A stretch of 64,000 nt of DNA from Methanosarcina sp. UBA293 (lineage in GTDB: Archaea; Halobacteriota; Methanosarcinia; Methanosarcinales; Methanosarcinaceae). Numbering within the stretch: position 1 is the first letter of the stretch; the number at the start of each line of letters is the position of its first letter. The stretch is from positions 39,529-103,528 of the forward strand of contig DALS01000013.1 in NCBI GenBank assembly GCA_002499445.1, given 5' to 3'. Positions 16,081 to 24,938 of this stretch are shown in pieces. A program made the translations under genes and the position numbers. Under the pieces are notes generated by a model. The model did no database searches and was not told the origin of the DNA. It saw only the letters and a list, made by a program, of their open reading frames with translations.

Positions 16081-17169
16081 ATGGCAGCCCCGAAATACCT
16101 GAAACGTTACTTCAAGGTGCAGAAAGACGAATTGCCTGCCCTCTTTAAGATAACCGAAAGAATTCCGGTCCAATTTGATCCGGGCATGGAGCTTGAAGAA
16201 CTCAGGAGAATTCATGGGAAAGAAATCGAGGAATACCGAGAACTCAAAAAAGATCTTGAACTCGAAGCCGCGGAAGCCCTTGTCTATAAAGACACAGCTG
16301 AAAGGTTAACGCTTCTTACTAAGAGCTTCCTTGAACTTCCGAAAGCCAGTCCTTCCCTCCTTGACCTCAAGGTTGAGCTTGTTGACAGAATGCTTTCGAA
16401 TTGCCAGTGTTGCGGGTGGCGCTGCGAGGTCGACAGGAAAGTCGGTGAAAAAGGCTTCTGCAGGCTGGCTGACACTTCTAATTACGCCTCCGAATTCCTG
16501 CATATGGGAGAAGAACCTGAGCTTGTGCCCTCTCATACGATCTTTTTTACAGGCTGTACTTTTGCCTGTGTTTACTGCCAGAACTGGGATATCTCAACTA
16601 ATCCTGAAGCTGGAACCCAAATCGAACCCAGGAAACTTGCAAAGCTTATTGACGTTCGGAGGATGCATGGAGCCAGGAATGAAAATTTCGTGACTCCAAC
16701 TCCACACGCACATACTGTCTTGAAGATAGTCCGGGAAATCTCTGTAAACACGCCTGTGGTCTGGAATTCAAATATGTACCATTCCCCGGAAATTGCTGAA
16801 ATCCTCGAAGGAGTTGTAGATGTCTACCTTGGAGATTTCAAATATGGAAATAATGTATGTGCTCGGAAGTACTCAAAAATAAGAAATTACCTGGAAATCG
16901 TGCAGCCCAATTTTGAATTCGCATACAAAACCGCAGAAATTCTCCTTCGCCACCTGGTTCTACCCAGTCACCTGGAATGCTGCACAAGGCCTATTGCGGA
17001 ATGGGTTGAAAAAAACATCCCACAAATCAGGTTCAACCTCATGTTCCAGTATAGACCATGCTATCGGGCTATGGAGTATCCGGAAATTGGACGCCAACTG
17101 ACCCCTGAAGAAGAGGCTAAGGCGATCTATATTGTAAGAAAGGCAGGGATTGAGGATTTGTTGATCTGA
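16081..17169 (+). CDS. Radical SAM protein, PflX / pyruvate-formate-lyase-activating-like
   Basis: Radical SAM enzyme of the COG1313 (PflX-like) group. The cluster-binding motif CTFACVYC (CxxxCxxC) is at about residues 160-167. Before it lies an auxiliary cysteine-rich segment, CQCCGWRCEVDRKVGEKGFC, at about 111-130. The remaining (beta/alpha) barrel shows TPTPHAHTV and the LGDFKYG strand. The 75-residue N-terminal extension is rich in Glu and helical. The reaction is unknown; relatives are annotated as glycyl-radical activators, but no glycyl-radical enzyme is present in the window. ATG at 16081 has no clear ribosome binding site, so a leaderless transcript is possible. Confidence 0.82.
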   Translation: MAAPKYLKRYFKVQKDELPALFKITERIPVQFDPGMELEELRRIHGKEIEEYRELKKDLELEAAEALVYKDTAERLTLLTKSFLELPKASPSLLDLKVELVDRMLSNCQCCGWRCEVDRKVGEKGFCRLADTSNYASEFLHMGEEPELVPSHTIFFTGCTFACVYCQNWDISTNPEAGTQIEPRKLAKLIDVRRMHGARNENFVTPTPHAHTVLKIVREISVNTPVVWNSNMYHSPEIAEILEGVVDVYLGDFKYGNNVCARKYSKIRNYLEIVQPNFEFAYKTAEILLRHLVLPSHLECCTRPIAEWVEKNIPQIRFNLMFQYRPCYRAMEYPEIGRQLTPEEEAKAIYIVRKAGIEDLLI

Positions 17170-17216
17170 TAATAAGGAGCTATTAGGAATTATTGATGAA
17201 ACTAGGAATTATTGAT

Positions 17217-17327
17217 GAAACTATAAGGTGTTACAAAACACTATTAGATGAAATGAACCCAAATCCTCGAAATCGATACGCCTGCGGGAAACTATAAGGT
17301 GTTACAAAACACTATTAGATGAAATGA
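17217..17327. repeat. 40-bp direct repeat downstream of the radical SAM gene
   Basis: A 40-bp sequence starting GAAACTATAAGGTGTTAC occurs at 17217-17256 and again at 17288-17327. The 19-bp AGGAATTATTGATGAAACT-like unit just before it (about 17184-17220) is itself duplicated, so this is a nested local duplication. Confidence 0.9.
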
Positions 17328-17385
17328 GCTTGATATTTCTTTTATTTTTTACAAATCCGTTTTTTGAATTTCACGGTTAAGCGAT

Positions 17386-18126
17386 TTAAGTCCGAGACAT
17401 TATTGCATGGTATTTATATTCATAATACATTGATTGTACATAACGCATCTCAAAACCGTGCTTATTTGCAATTTTTTGGATTTCATAAGGATTATGAGAA
17501 TAACCATAAATGTTTCTTGGACCGTTTCTTAATGTTGCCAATATTGAATCCCGAAAATCGCAACCTATTCTGTATAAAGCTTTCAAGACTCCTGCGTTTG
17601 GTGCAAATATCCCTAATTTCCATAAAGGATATAACCGGGGATCAAGTATGTCAAAAAAGACTATTTTTCCATCTATGTTAAGGTGTTCTGATGAATTAGC
17701 AATAAAGGTATCAACTTCTTGATACGTCAAATACTGAATTACTCCGGCTGCAGTTATCCGGTCAAAAGAAGTATCCAAATTCTCCCAGAGCGTCTCATGG
17801 TTAGCAAGGATCAGATCTATGTTTTGACATTTATTTCTCTCAATTCTTTTTCCTGCTTCCTCAAGCATGGATGAAGAAAAATCCGCTCCTACAAGCTGTT
17901 CATATTTCTGAGCATAGTAAGTCAGGAGTTCCGCGGCGCCGCATCCAAAATCAAGAAGCGTGCTACCCCCGTCAAGGTGGAATAACTTTTCCCTGGCTTC
18001 CATAGCAAGAAATTCTTCAGAAGAATATCTATGCCCACCGTGTGTCTTATCCTTAAAAAAGTCTTCCCAGATATTTTTTGGCTTTGTATATGTTTTTTCC
18101 GTCTTCTCATTACTTTCTACTTCCAT
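17386..18126 (-). CDS. Class I SAM-dependent methyltransferase
   Basis: Seven-strand methyltransferase. Motif I is LLDFGCGAAELL (about residues 57-68), an acidic residue ends strand 2 (VGADFSS), and ITAAGVIQYL corresponds to motif IV. The C-terminal part, with IYGYSHNPYEIQ, is typical of small-molecule methyltransferases, but no substrate can be assigned. ATG at 18126 sits behind a GGGGGG ribosome binding site. The gene stands alone between a repeat region and a long structured intergenic region. Confidence 0.8.
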   Translation of the reverse strand: MEVESNEKTEKTYTKPKNIWEDFFKDKTHGGHRYSSEEFLAMEAREKLFHLDGGSTLLDFGCGAAELLTYYAQKYEQLVGADFSSSMLEEAGKRIERNKCQNIDLILANHETLWENLDTSFDRITAAGVIQYLTYQEVDTFIANSSEHLNIDGKIVFFDILDPRLYPLWKLGIFAPNAGVLKALYRIGCDFRDSILATLRNGPRNIYGYSHNPYEIQKIANKHGFEMRYVQSMYYEYKYHAIMSRT

Positions 18127-18379
18127 ACCCCCCGCCTTTTATTATTCTTTAATTATATCTCGAGAAATAGCTTCATTCGTCAATTACACTGGTCGTAATT
18201 AAATAACCAGATATTTCTAAATAATTTCAAGTAAGATAATAAAAACAGTGCATATTATGTTTTCTGAAAAGAATTCCCAAGTTCCCTTTTCTTAAAACAA
18301 ACACACTATTTTCCTAACCCGCCCTTAATATCTCTATTTAATTATGTGATATATACTTGTTCTCTAAAAAAATACCATT

Positions 18380-18662
18380 GAAGAATGCTAAGCTTGGAGC
18401 CTGCACGCAATATGTAGCTAGGATAGAACATCGTCCTTAAAGATCAGCTTTTGTAGATTATATAATTCTTTGTGTTTGGGAGTTAACGCGAGTCAAGAGC
18501 AACAAGCTAAATAAAAACAAAATGGATGTAGGTGAGGAAAAAACTAGTGAAAAGAGTAGGAAGAGAAGGGAAAGGGTTGTAAAACCCTTCTCCTCCTATG
18601 TGGAGAAAGCCGATCTTACGGCTCTTTAATCTTAGCCGGTATCATTTGGAGGTGGTGACTAC
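18380..18662 (+). ncRNA. Candidate structured RNA upstream of the universal stress gene
   Basis: A TATA-like box (GATATATAC) lies at about 18348-18356. Downstream there are several consecutive hairpins: AGGAT/GTCCT near 18420-18440; AAGGGTT/AACCCTT closed by a GTAA (GNRA-type) tetraloop near 18572-18590; CTCC/GGAG near 18592-18605; AGCCG/CGGCT near 18608-18624; and GGTGG/CTACC near 18650-18662. This density of stems is unusual for a Methanosarcina spacer. Whether it is a small RNA, a cis-acting leader or the mRNA of the small frame inside it cannot be decided. Its boundaries are approximate. Confidence 0.35.
18522..18629 (+). CDS. Possible 35-residue small protein inside the structured region
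   Basis: ATG at 18522 opens a 35-codon frame ending in TAA, rich in Lys/Arg/Glu in its first half (GEEKTSEKSRKRRERVVK), with no hydrophobic segment. There is no clear ribosome binding site, and the hairpins of the candidate RNA lie within the frame. It is either a small basic peptide or chance. I do not recognise it. Confidence 0.25.
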   Translation: MDVGEEKTSEKSRKRRERVVKPFSSYVEKADLTAL

Positions 18663-18993
18663 CAGCTTTAAAATCCATTTTTAAAATGAGGGTTTGTTCA
18701 CTTTTATACGATAATAAATAGGACCTTGGGTATTTATATCTATGTAATGTGTTAGTATATCACACACTCGCACAGCATAGTTTTGTTCGATATTCTGAAA
18801 AATCACACAATAGAGTGAAGTTTTAATATTTAACTCAGGATGAGATTCTAGTATTAATAATCATATTTTTTAATTGAGGGACAAAGAGTAATATAATTTA
18901 AAATCAAGAATAAAGGATTGTATAGTTTAAAAAAGAAAAAAAATGTTTTAAAGAAGACATATCTTTATCTCATTATAAAAGGGAGTGTATAGG

Positions 18994-19434
18994 GTGGAGG
19001 GAAATCTTTTCAAAAAAATTTTGGTTGCAACCGATGGATCGGAGGACGCAAGAAGAGCGGCATCTTATGGAGTAAACATCGCAAAGGCGACTGGCGCTGA
19101 AGTGCATGCCCTTTATATTATCTCTACTCAGCATGCAGTAACAACACGAACAGTTATGGGCTGGAGCGAAGCATTTGAAGAGTATCTTGCGAATAAAGGA
19201 GGAGTTGCAATTGCTGATGTAGAAAAACTTGGAAAAGAAGCCGGAGTTAAGGTTGAGCCCGTATTCTTAAAGGGCATTCCAGCTGATAAAATCCTTGAGT
19301 ATGCCGAAGAAAATAATATTGACCTGATAGTAATGGGTACACACGGTCTTACAGGCATCAAAAGATTCCTTATTGGCAGCGTGGCAGAATCGGTTGTCAG
19401 GCACTCCAAAGCTCCAGTAATGGTTATTCGATGA
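18994..19434 (+). CDS. Universal stress protein (UspA family)
   Basis: UspA-fold protein with the N-terminal ILVATDGS strand, the GIPADKIL segment and the C-terminal ATP-binding signature GTHGLTGIKRFLIGSVAESVVRHS (G-2x-G-9x-G-S/T pattern), so it probably binds ATP. I prefer GTG at 18994, because GGGAGTG at 18981-18987 is then a properly spaced ribosome binding site; an in-frame GTG at 18985 would overlap that site. The length is 146 residues. It is a paralogue of the UspA at 48590-49045. A long structured spacer precedes it. Confidence 0.9.
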   Translation: MEGNLFKKILVATDGSEDARRAASYGVNIAKATGAEVHALYIISTQHAVTTRTVMGWSEAFEEYLANKGGVAIADVEKLGKEAGVKVEPVFLKGIPADKILEYAEENNIDLIVMGTHGLTGIKRFLIGSVAESVVRHSKAPVMVIR

Positions 19435-19581
19435 ATGCGGCTTTTACTCATGATGATTCTGTAGCCGGCACCTAAAAATTGCACTTAAATGTTACCTATA
19501 ACAGCATTCTGAGATACATAAAATGGTTGAGTGCTAATGTATGTGAGCGTAGCCTGTCTAGCTTAGCTGTATGCTAGCCGG

Positions 19582-19713
19582 CTACTTATGCTTTTTTCTA
19601 GTTACTCTACAAGATAAGTACAGAACAAAGACTACGAAAAGGATGAAGATTACAATATTTATTAAAAATATTCCATTTATTGTTATTGCATTAGAGGTTA
19701 TAACAGAACTCAT
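19582..19713 (-). CDS. Small single-pass membrane protein (43 residues)
   Basis: A 43-residue frame with a polar N-terminus, one strongly hydrophobic helix (about residues 14-33) and a basic C-terminal tail ending RVTRKKHK. A TATA element (CTATATG, 19742-19736) lies 26 nt before the ATG, exactly the spacing expected for a leaderless archaeal transcript; the same arrangement is seen for the small membrane protein at 49507-49671. The stop is TAG, with another TAG 7 codons later. No family is recognised. It lies between the UspA gene and the PspA operon. Confidence 0.5.
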   Translation of the reverse strand: MSSVITSNAITINGIFLINIVIFILFVVFVLYLSCRVTRKKHK

Positions 19714-19791
19714 AATATGATTAGAGTTTGCTGCACATATAGTATTATTGTCCCATCATTTTTATTCTTTATTCTCACAGTTTGTATAACT

Positions 19792-19824
19792 CACTATAAT
19801 TAATGCTAAAAAGGAATTATAGTG
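19792..19824. terminator. Perfect 10-bp hairpin
   Basis: CACTATAATT (19792-19801) and AATTATAGTG (19815-19824) are perfectly complementary with a 13-nt loop. The hairpin sits downstream of the pspA-pspAA operon (minus strand) and could act as its terminator or as an operator for the small membrane protein gene. The spacer 19435-19581 shows nothing else. Confidence 0.45.
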
Positions 19825-19914
19825 CCTGGCTGAGACTTTAAAAATATTATAAAATAGAGGTGAATTTGACTTATTTTGAGCAGTAAAATTCAACTGTAGC
19901 TTTAAAATGCAGCT

Positions 19915-20193
19915 TTAATCCTGAAAAATTCCTGAACCTTTAAACACAGCTTTTGCTTCCTCAAGGCTCAGGTCCCCAGGGGGCACGATAATGTCGGATT
20001 CGAGGATCTCTTCTGCTTTAATTGGCTCCCCTTTTTCCTTTATTTCAGAGATCATTTTAGCAAGTTCATCTCGGAATTCTTCGGTTTTTCCTTCCTCAAC
20101 CAGCTCCACGATCCGGTTATCAATCTGGTTAAGTGTGTTACAAAGAGCCTCAGGCGCCCTATACTGGCCTTCACCCATAATCCTAATAATCAT
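19915..20193 (-). CDS. PspA-associated protein PspAA
   Basis: The 92-residue protein matches the PspAA domain found next to PspA in archaea and actinobacteria: N-terminal IIRIMGEGQYR, a central acidic helical region, and the DIIVPPGDLSLEEAK segment near the C-terminus. It starts 3 nt after the pspA stop, and its GGAGGTC ribosome binding site lies within the end of pspA, so the two are co-translated. PspAA is thought to help assemble or localise PspA at the membrane under stress. The exact role in archaea is inferred. Confidence 0.82.
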   Translation of the reverse strand: MIIRIMGEGQYRAPEALCNTLNQIDNRIVELVEEGKTEEFRDELAKMISEIKEKGEPIKAEEILESDIIVPPGDLSLEEAKAVFKGSGIFQD

Positions 20194-20196
20194 TTT

Positions 20197-20949
20197 TCAG
20201 ACCTCCTTTCTTTCTTCTGTACCTTCTTCCCCAGTTTTCACCTTTTCAGACCCTTTTCCGGCCTCGGCCTTTAGCCTTTCAAGTTCGGACTCTACACTGG
20301 TTTTGGTGCTGATTTTTGCAAGTTCTCGATCTATTTCGTCCCTGCCACCTGTAAGGTCTTCAAGTGTGCCAGCTTCCATAAGCTCGTCAATTGCCTCAGC
20401 CCGCGCTTTCATTTCTTCGGTTTTATTTTCAGCTCTTTCAAGCGCAAGACCCACATCTGCCATCTCCTCACTTATCCCTGTAACGGATTCATTTATCTTA
20501 ACCTGAGCCTCAGCAGCTGAGTATTGCGCTTTAATTGACTCTTTCCGGGTTCTGAAAATTTCCACTTTCGTTGAAAGGCGCTTTTCCGAGGCCATCAGTT
20601 TTTCTTGCTGCTTCTCAAGCTCTTCAATTTCCCTATCGATCCCATCTACTTGCTGAACAAGGGCGGCTTTTCTCTCAAGGGCCAGCCTTGCAAGGTCCTC
20701 CCTGTCAGCAGCAACTGCATCTCTTGCCTGCCCATCAAGCTTGTCTATATTCTGAGCCAATTTTGCGCGCTGGAGCTGGAGGCGCTTTTTCGAGCTTGCA
20801 ACTTCTGCAACTCCCCTCTTCACATTCTGGAGCAGTTCCAGCTGCCTTTCGTAGGAATAATCCAGGGTTTCCCGTGGGTCTTCCATCCTGTTAAGCACTT
20901 TATTCATCTTTGATTTGAATACTGTCTCCATTCTTTTGAATAAACCCAT
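20197..20949 (-). CDS. pspA: PspA/IM30-family membrane stress protein
   Basis: ESCRT-III-like PspA/Vipp1 protein that polymerises on membranes to stabilise them. The family N-terminus MGLFKRMETVFKSKMNKVL forms the amphipathic helix 0, followed by EDPRETLDYSY and long coiled-coil helices (about residues 25-210). A charged tail ends the 250-residue protein. I use ATG at 20949, preceded by AAAGGGGGAAATAT; the frame is open a further 16 codons upstream without family similarity. It forms an operon with pspAA and is divergent from the MsvR-like regulator, with about 380 bp between them. Confidence 0.9.
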   Translation of the reverse strand: MGLFKRMETVFKSKMNKVLNRMEDPRETLDYSYERQLELLQNVKRGVAEVASSKKRLQLQRAKLAQNIDKLDGQARDAVAADREDLARLALERKAALVQQVDGIDREIEELEKQQEKLMASEKRLSTKVEIFRTRKESIKAQYSAAEAQVKINESVTGISEEMADVGLALERAENKTEEMKARAEAIDELMEAGTLEDLTGGRDEIDRELAKISTKTSVESELERLKAEAGKGSEKVKTGEEGTEERKEV

Positions 20950-21328
20950 ATATTTCCCCCTTTGCTTTTTGTAAATATCCTCAGGCCGATAAATCAAAGG
21001 CCTCCATGATAGCTATTTTATTAGCTTATCTTATTTCTACCTATAAATTTCCCTTCCTGACCAAATTATCCTTTAATGAGCCGAGTATTTCACTTGGATC
21101 GGGTGTCAACTTTAACTGCATACCTCACCTGAGTTGACTTTCCCACCTAAATCAGATTTCTCTTTTTGTGAATTAAAGCTTTGTTTTTACAGATTAAATA
21201 CCTCTCTTTTTATGTCTATCTTCTTAAAGATGAGAATAATATAAGCTCGTAAATATATATAAAATGGAAATTATTCGCTCATTTGCGAACGGTTTATATA
21301 TTCTAGATACAACTTATCTAAAGATATT
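20950..21328. promoter_or_regulatory. Divergent promoter region between pspA and the V4R regulator
   Basis: The 379-bp spacer contains T-rich sequence and, at its right end, the promoter of the regulator: TTTATATA at 21293-21300 with the ATG 29 nt downstream, giving a very short or absent leader. The palindrome described at 21274-21289 directly abuts this TATA box. No gene is seen. Confidence 0.6.
21274..21289. promoter_or_regulatory. Inverted-repeat operator TTCGC-N6-GCGAA next to the TATA box
   Basis: TTCGC (21274-21278) and GCGAA (21285-21289) form a perfect palindrome with a 6-nt spacer, 3 nt upstream of the TATA box of the V4R regulator. MsvR-type regulators bind TTCG/CGAA inverted repeats in their own promoters, so autoregulation is likely. 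The position would occlude TBP/TFB binding. Confidence 0.65.
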
Positions 21329-22066
21329 ATGGCAAAACCTGAGAGTAAGGTAGAATTTTTTTATAATGAGAATGGACTGATAGTGATTGACAGTCCTGTT
21401 AAACTCCAGATTCTTAATTTGCTCAAAGAAGAACCCAGATCGTTTGACGAAATCGTAACATTTACAGAAAAAGCCAAATCAACTATTTCCGTACATCTCA
21501 ACAATCTCAGGACATCTGAGCTTGTGAAAGAATACTTTGACCCAAAAGACCGTCGACGAAAAATTTATTCTCTTACTTCCCGCTACATGGGTCGCTCTCA
21601 GGAACCTTTCGTCGAGCATTACAGGAGTTTATTGGAAAAGGCTCCAGCAAGCGGAAACAATAGATTCTGCTTTGCAGAAGTCCTATACCATGCGCTTTAC
21701 TTTGGCTTTGAGGCATATGGACTCGATAATACCCCGATTGTAAAAACTATAGGAAACGATCTCGGAAAATCTATTTTATCCATTTTTGAATCCGAAACTC
21801 TTGATGAACTCCTGAAGGAAATCGGGGATTTTCTGGAGTTTCATGGGAATTGTCGGGTTTCCGTGCTCGCAGATTTCCCTGCGCTTAAGATTGAAGACGA
21901 TTTCAAAGCCAGTTCAATTCCGGTCATAGGAAAACCCTTCTGCGTCTTAAGAGAAGGCATTATTGAAGGAATTCTTAAAGGAAAGCTGGAAATGGATTAC
22001 AAAGTTACCGAAACCGAGTGTTACGGTGCAGGGCACGAACATTGCCTTTTCAACATAATATTGTAA
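21329..22066 (+). CDS. MsvR-like redox regulator (ArsR-type HTH plus V4R domain)
   Basis: Transcription regulator with an N-terminal winged helix (about residues 20-90: LLKEEPRSFDEI, STISVHLNNL) and a C-terminal V4R domain (about 110-245). The V4R half carries cysteines in CFAEVLYH, NCRVSV, FCVLREG and ECYGAGHEHC, as in MsvR, whose DNA binding changes with thiol oxidation state. The 245-residue length and the TTCG/CGAA operator before the gene support this. Other methanogen V4R/HTH paralogues exist, so assignment to MsvR proper is not certain. The regulon is unknown, and the divergent pspA operon is a candidate. Confidence 0.8.
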   Translation: MAKPESKVEFFYNENGLIVIDSPVKLQILNLLKEEPRSFDEIVTFTEKAKSTISVHLNNLRTSELVKEYFDPKDRRRKIYSLTSRYMGRSQEPFVEHYRSLLEKAPASGNNRFCFAEVLYHALYFGFEAYGLDNTPIVKTIGNDLGKSILSIFESETLDELLKEIGDFLEFHGNCRVSVLADFPALKIEDDFKASSIPVIGKPFCVLREGIIEGILKGKLEMDYKVTETECYGAGHEHCLFNIIL

Positions 22067-22220
22067 ATTTGCTTTATAAGTTCACTGTTTTACAGAAAAA
22101 GTATTATTAATAACTCCGGTATTAAGCCAGACTTCATTCTGAAAAACACTGGCTTATAAAATTTATCCAGGTTAGCTCTTTTTTCGGGCTTCAGTCTACC
22201 TCTCTTAAGGAGTGTACCTG

Positions 22221-22916
22221 TCAGCGACCATCTCCAATTACGACACCCAAATCAGATTTCAGATAGGGACCTATTGCTGCAACTATACCAGGGCCGTCAG
22301 TTTTTTCTTGGCATACGATTGCATGTTCCAGCAGCCCTAATCGCTCAATTTCGTAAATATCCCTTCCATGACCTGTCTTTTTTATTGCTCTTTTGATTTC
22401 TGAACGGGTTACCCCATTAACAGTTACCCTATCGGTAGCTGCTTTCTTCCAGCTCCACAAGGTATCAAGCTGTTTTTTGGTAAAACGGGCTTTTACGTTT
22501 TTATTTGTTTCAATAATCTCGACTTCAACAGGCAAATGAGGTATAAGGCCGAATCTCAAGGCAAGCTGTTTTGGCTTTCCGCTGCCCAGAGCCTTCAGTT
22601 CCTCGGCTTCAATCCTTACAGGTATACCAATATCAACCAGAAAAGCATCCTCCCCGAAAGCTTGGAGAAACCCCATGTAGACCTTTCCGGGTTCAGCCTT
22701 TTTTGCAGGCGTCCCATATCTAGAAACCAGCAAATTTGCAGACACTTCCTCATCCTCGCCTTCAAGGGTGTATTCTGCCCAGTTTTCAGGAGTAATAGAG
22801 ATCTCAACTTTTACTTCAAGATTTTTCAATTCATTTTCAACTAGGGTTTTCAAAAGCCCAGCCATCCTATCCCGGTTCTTTCCGTAAATATGCTGGAGGG
22901 TTACAACTTTGATCAT
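22221..22916 (-). CDS. DUF2110 family protein
   Basis: Archaea-specific DUF2110 protein of 231 residues and unknown function. Features visible are the N-terminal VTLQHIYGKNRDRM strand-helix, a central RYGTPAKK segment, LLEHAIVCQEKTDGPGIVAAIGPYLK near the C-terminus and no membrane segments. ATG at 22916 follows AGGTAGGAAG; the upstream in-frame ATG at 22979 would overlap the preceding gene. It probably forms a unit with the winged-helix gene 59 bp upstream, which suggests a role in gene expression, but this is only inferred. Confidence 0.75.
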   Translation of the reverse strand: MIKVVTLQHIYGKNRDRMAGLLKTLVENELKNLEVKVEISITPENWAEYTLEGEDEEVSANLLVSRYGTPAKKAEPGKVYMGFLQAFGEDAFLVDIGIPVRIEAEELKALGSGKPKQLALRFGLIPHLPVEVEIIETNKNVKARFTKKQLDTLWSWKKAATDRVTVNGVTRSEIKRAIKKTGHGRDIYEIERLGLLEHAIVCQEKTDGPGIVAAIGPYLKSDLGVVIGDGR

Positions 22917-22975
22917 ATTCTTCCTACCTATTCTCTCTTCTGTTCCGTTATTGCAAGGGACTGGATAATAATTCC

Positions 22976-23596
22976 TCAACTCCTGAGGTAAGATTCCAGA
23001 AGCTCTTCACTTTTTTCCAGGGCTGAGATAACAATTTCATCAATTGGGCTTTCTGCCTTTTCGATCTGATCCTGGAGTCTTTTAATATCTCGATTGTAGG
23101 GACCAAGTTTTCGGGATATCGTGTCCTTGCTATCTCCCTGTTTTATTGCATCCCTATGGATACTTTCAATTCTATTTCTCAGATTCTTTACTTTTTCAAG
23201 AATTTCAGCACTCAAAGGGTCAAGCTCTTCTGCCTGTTCAGGTTCTATCTCCTCTTCCTCAGCTGCAGCTTCGTCACTCTCAGCATCCGTATCTCTGGAT
23301 TCCGCTTTCTGATCCTTTAGAGGCTCTTTTACAATTATATCCCTGAACTCTTTGAGGGCAGCTTCAACTTCCTTCCCATATTCTGTAAGTTCGACAAACT
23401 TTATTCGTCCCTCAAATGTGAATCTTATAAGTCCGGACTGTTCCATTTTAGCGAGGATTCTTGTTGTATGAGCAAAGGTGGAGTCAATCTCTTTAGAAAT
23501 AATAGATGCATAGGTTTTTTCCATCGAGCCTATAAATAGTAACGCAAGAGTGGGTTTTTCCTGCAAAAATAATTTTTCTGCATTTTCGTCGGACAT
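22976..23596 (-). CDS. Winged-helix (MarR-like) DNA-binding protein with C-terminal coiled coil
   Basis: The first 90 residues form a winged helix (LALLFIGSMEKTYASIISKEI, then FAHTTRILAKMEQSGL as the recognition helix and a wing, FTFEGRIKFVELTEYG). A low-complexity Glu/Ala linker (about 100-130) leads into a charged coiled coil (about 130-206). The coiled coil suggests dimerisation or partner binding. Targets are unknown. It is upstream of, and in line with, the DUF2110 gene. Confidence 0.72.
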   Translation of the reverse strand: MSDENAEKLFLQEKPTLALLFIGSMEKTYASIISKEIDSTFAHTTRILAKMEQSGLIRFTFEGRIKFVELTEYGKEVEAALKEFRDIIVKEPLKDQKAESRDTDAESDEAAAEEEEIEPEQAEELDPLSAEILEKVKNLRNRIESIHRDAIKQGDSKDTISRKLGPYNRDIKRLQDQIEKAESPIDEIVISALEKSEELLESYLRS

Positions 23597-23747
23597 AATA
23601 TCACATTGGGTTTTTTCTACTGATTATTTCTGGACTTGAATCAAAACGATTCAAGTATTCTTCAATGGTTTATATATGGATACTGGAAAGGTTTCCAATC
23701 TGAATTTTACTTCTGCAATTTTACTTCTACACTTTTACCTGGTTAGC

Positions 23748-24914
23748 TCACTCTGAAAGCGCTCTGATTATTTCTTCTATTTCTGTTATTGGCGCATTGG
23801 TTCGGAATGAGGTGCCGCTGAAATGAGTTCTTGACGCTTCAAATCCATGAGCCCTAAGGGCTTCTATCAGGATTTCTATTCCGGTTGCAGAAGCTCCAAG
23901 TTTTTTACAGATCACATGCTGATCATAAAACATCGGAATATCGAGTTCATCCCTGCAGAAAGTAATAATCTTTTTTGCTTTATCCTTTGTGTTTAGAGAA
24001 TGTGTTTCAAGTTCGGAGATAACTTCGTCGCAGAATACCTGTTCCCTGAATGGGCCAAGCCACAGAGGACCTGCAATTTGCGTGATAGCCCCGCAAACAG
24101 GGCATTCCTCTTCGATGTGTACTGCAAGCCCATACACCGGCTCCCGAAACCCGCATTTTGGACAGTGAATGTTGAAACCCATTGACTTCAGAGTTCGATC
24201 AGCTTGCTTTGTTCCTGGGAGAACCTCGAGGTAAGTGCGAACATAGTGGCGTGTTACATGAGAAAGCAGGGGTAACATTCCTTTTTCATGCTTTGCAAGC
24301 TCTCTGGCACAAGCTCCTAGGAGTACTCGAAGCCCCATTTCACTATGATATTCCGTGTTAAGAGGTACAGCCGCATATTTCCTTATCCCAGCTTTCATAT
24401 GGGCTCCGCATAAAGGTGCCGTATCTGTTGCCGTAACCGACAGCATATTCCATACCGAAGCCGATGCTGCATCCAGAAAGGGAGAAGGGGTGCCAAAAGG
24501 GTCAATATCCACGATATGGAATTTTTGCTCATGAAGCAACACGTTTGCGTTCTTTCGAGTAGCCAGAGTTTTTTCCTCAAGCCTGTTAATCTTAATATTT
24601 TCCTTTATCAATTCAAACGCGTTTGGACTCCAGTCATTCATAGTCGCGTGGATACCTACTTCGCCTGCAATCCGGAGCCCTCTTATCCCTGACGCTGAAA
24701 AAGCATCTACATAACGGACTTCTTCCCTGAAGATCTCTTTTTTCGAAAGAAGCCTTTCCACAAATGCAGCTGTTGCTGCCACATTAATATCACGATTAAG
24801 CTCCATCTCGGGGTTATAAAAAACCGGTGCTGCCGAGGGAGGGAAGGTTGCATCCAGAGGCGGTATCGGAACTGAAGCCTTTGTTGTGCCTTCAACTATA
24901 GTTTTATGTATCAT
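23748..24914 (-). CDS. trm1: tRNA (guanine26-N2)-dimethyltransferase Trm1
   Basis: Trm1 dimethylates G26 at the D/anticodon-stem junction of tRNA using SAM. The N-terminal VFYNPEMELNRD region (about residues 31-42), motif I DAFSASGIRGLR (about 69-80), the catalytic IDPFGTPSPFLD motif (about 135-146) and the zinc-binding cysteine region (CPKCGF, then CPVCG; about 255-285) are all present. The 388-residue length is normal for archaeal Trm1. It begins 24 nt after the stop of the lipoprotein gene upstream on the same strand. Confidence 0.93.
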   Translation of the reverse strand: MIHKTIVEGTTKASVPIPPLDATFPPSAAPVFYNPEMELNRDINVAATAAFVERLLSKKEIFREEVRYVDAFSASGIRGLRIAGEVGIHATMNDWSPNAFELIKENIKINRLEEKTLATRKNANVLLHEQKFHIVDIDPFGTPSPFLDAASASVWNMLSVTATDTAPLCGAHMKAGIRKYAAVPLNTEYHSEMGLRVLLGACARELAKHEKGMLPLLSHVTRHYVRTYLEVLPGTKQADRTLKSMGFNIHCPKCGFREPVYGLAVHIEEECPVCGAITQIAGPLWLGPFREQVFCDEVISELETHSLNTKDKAKKIITFCRDELDIPMFYDQHVICKKLGASATGIEILIEALRAHGFEASRTHFSGTSFRTNAPITEIEEIIRALSE

Positions 24915-24938
24915 TTGAAACTGCTATACTTTGGGGTC

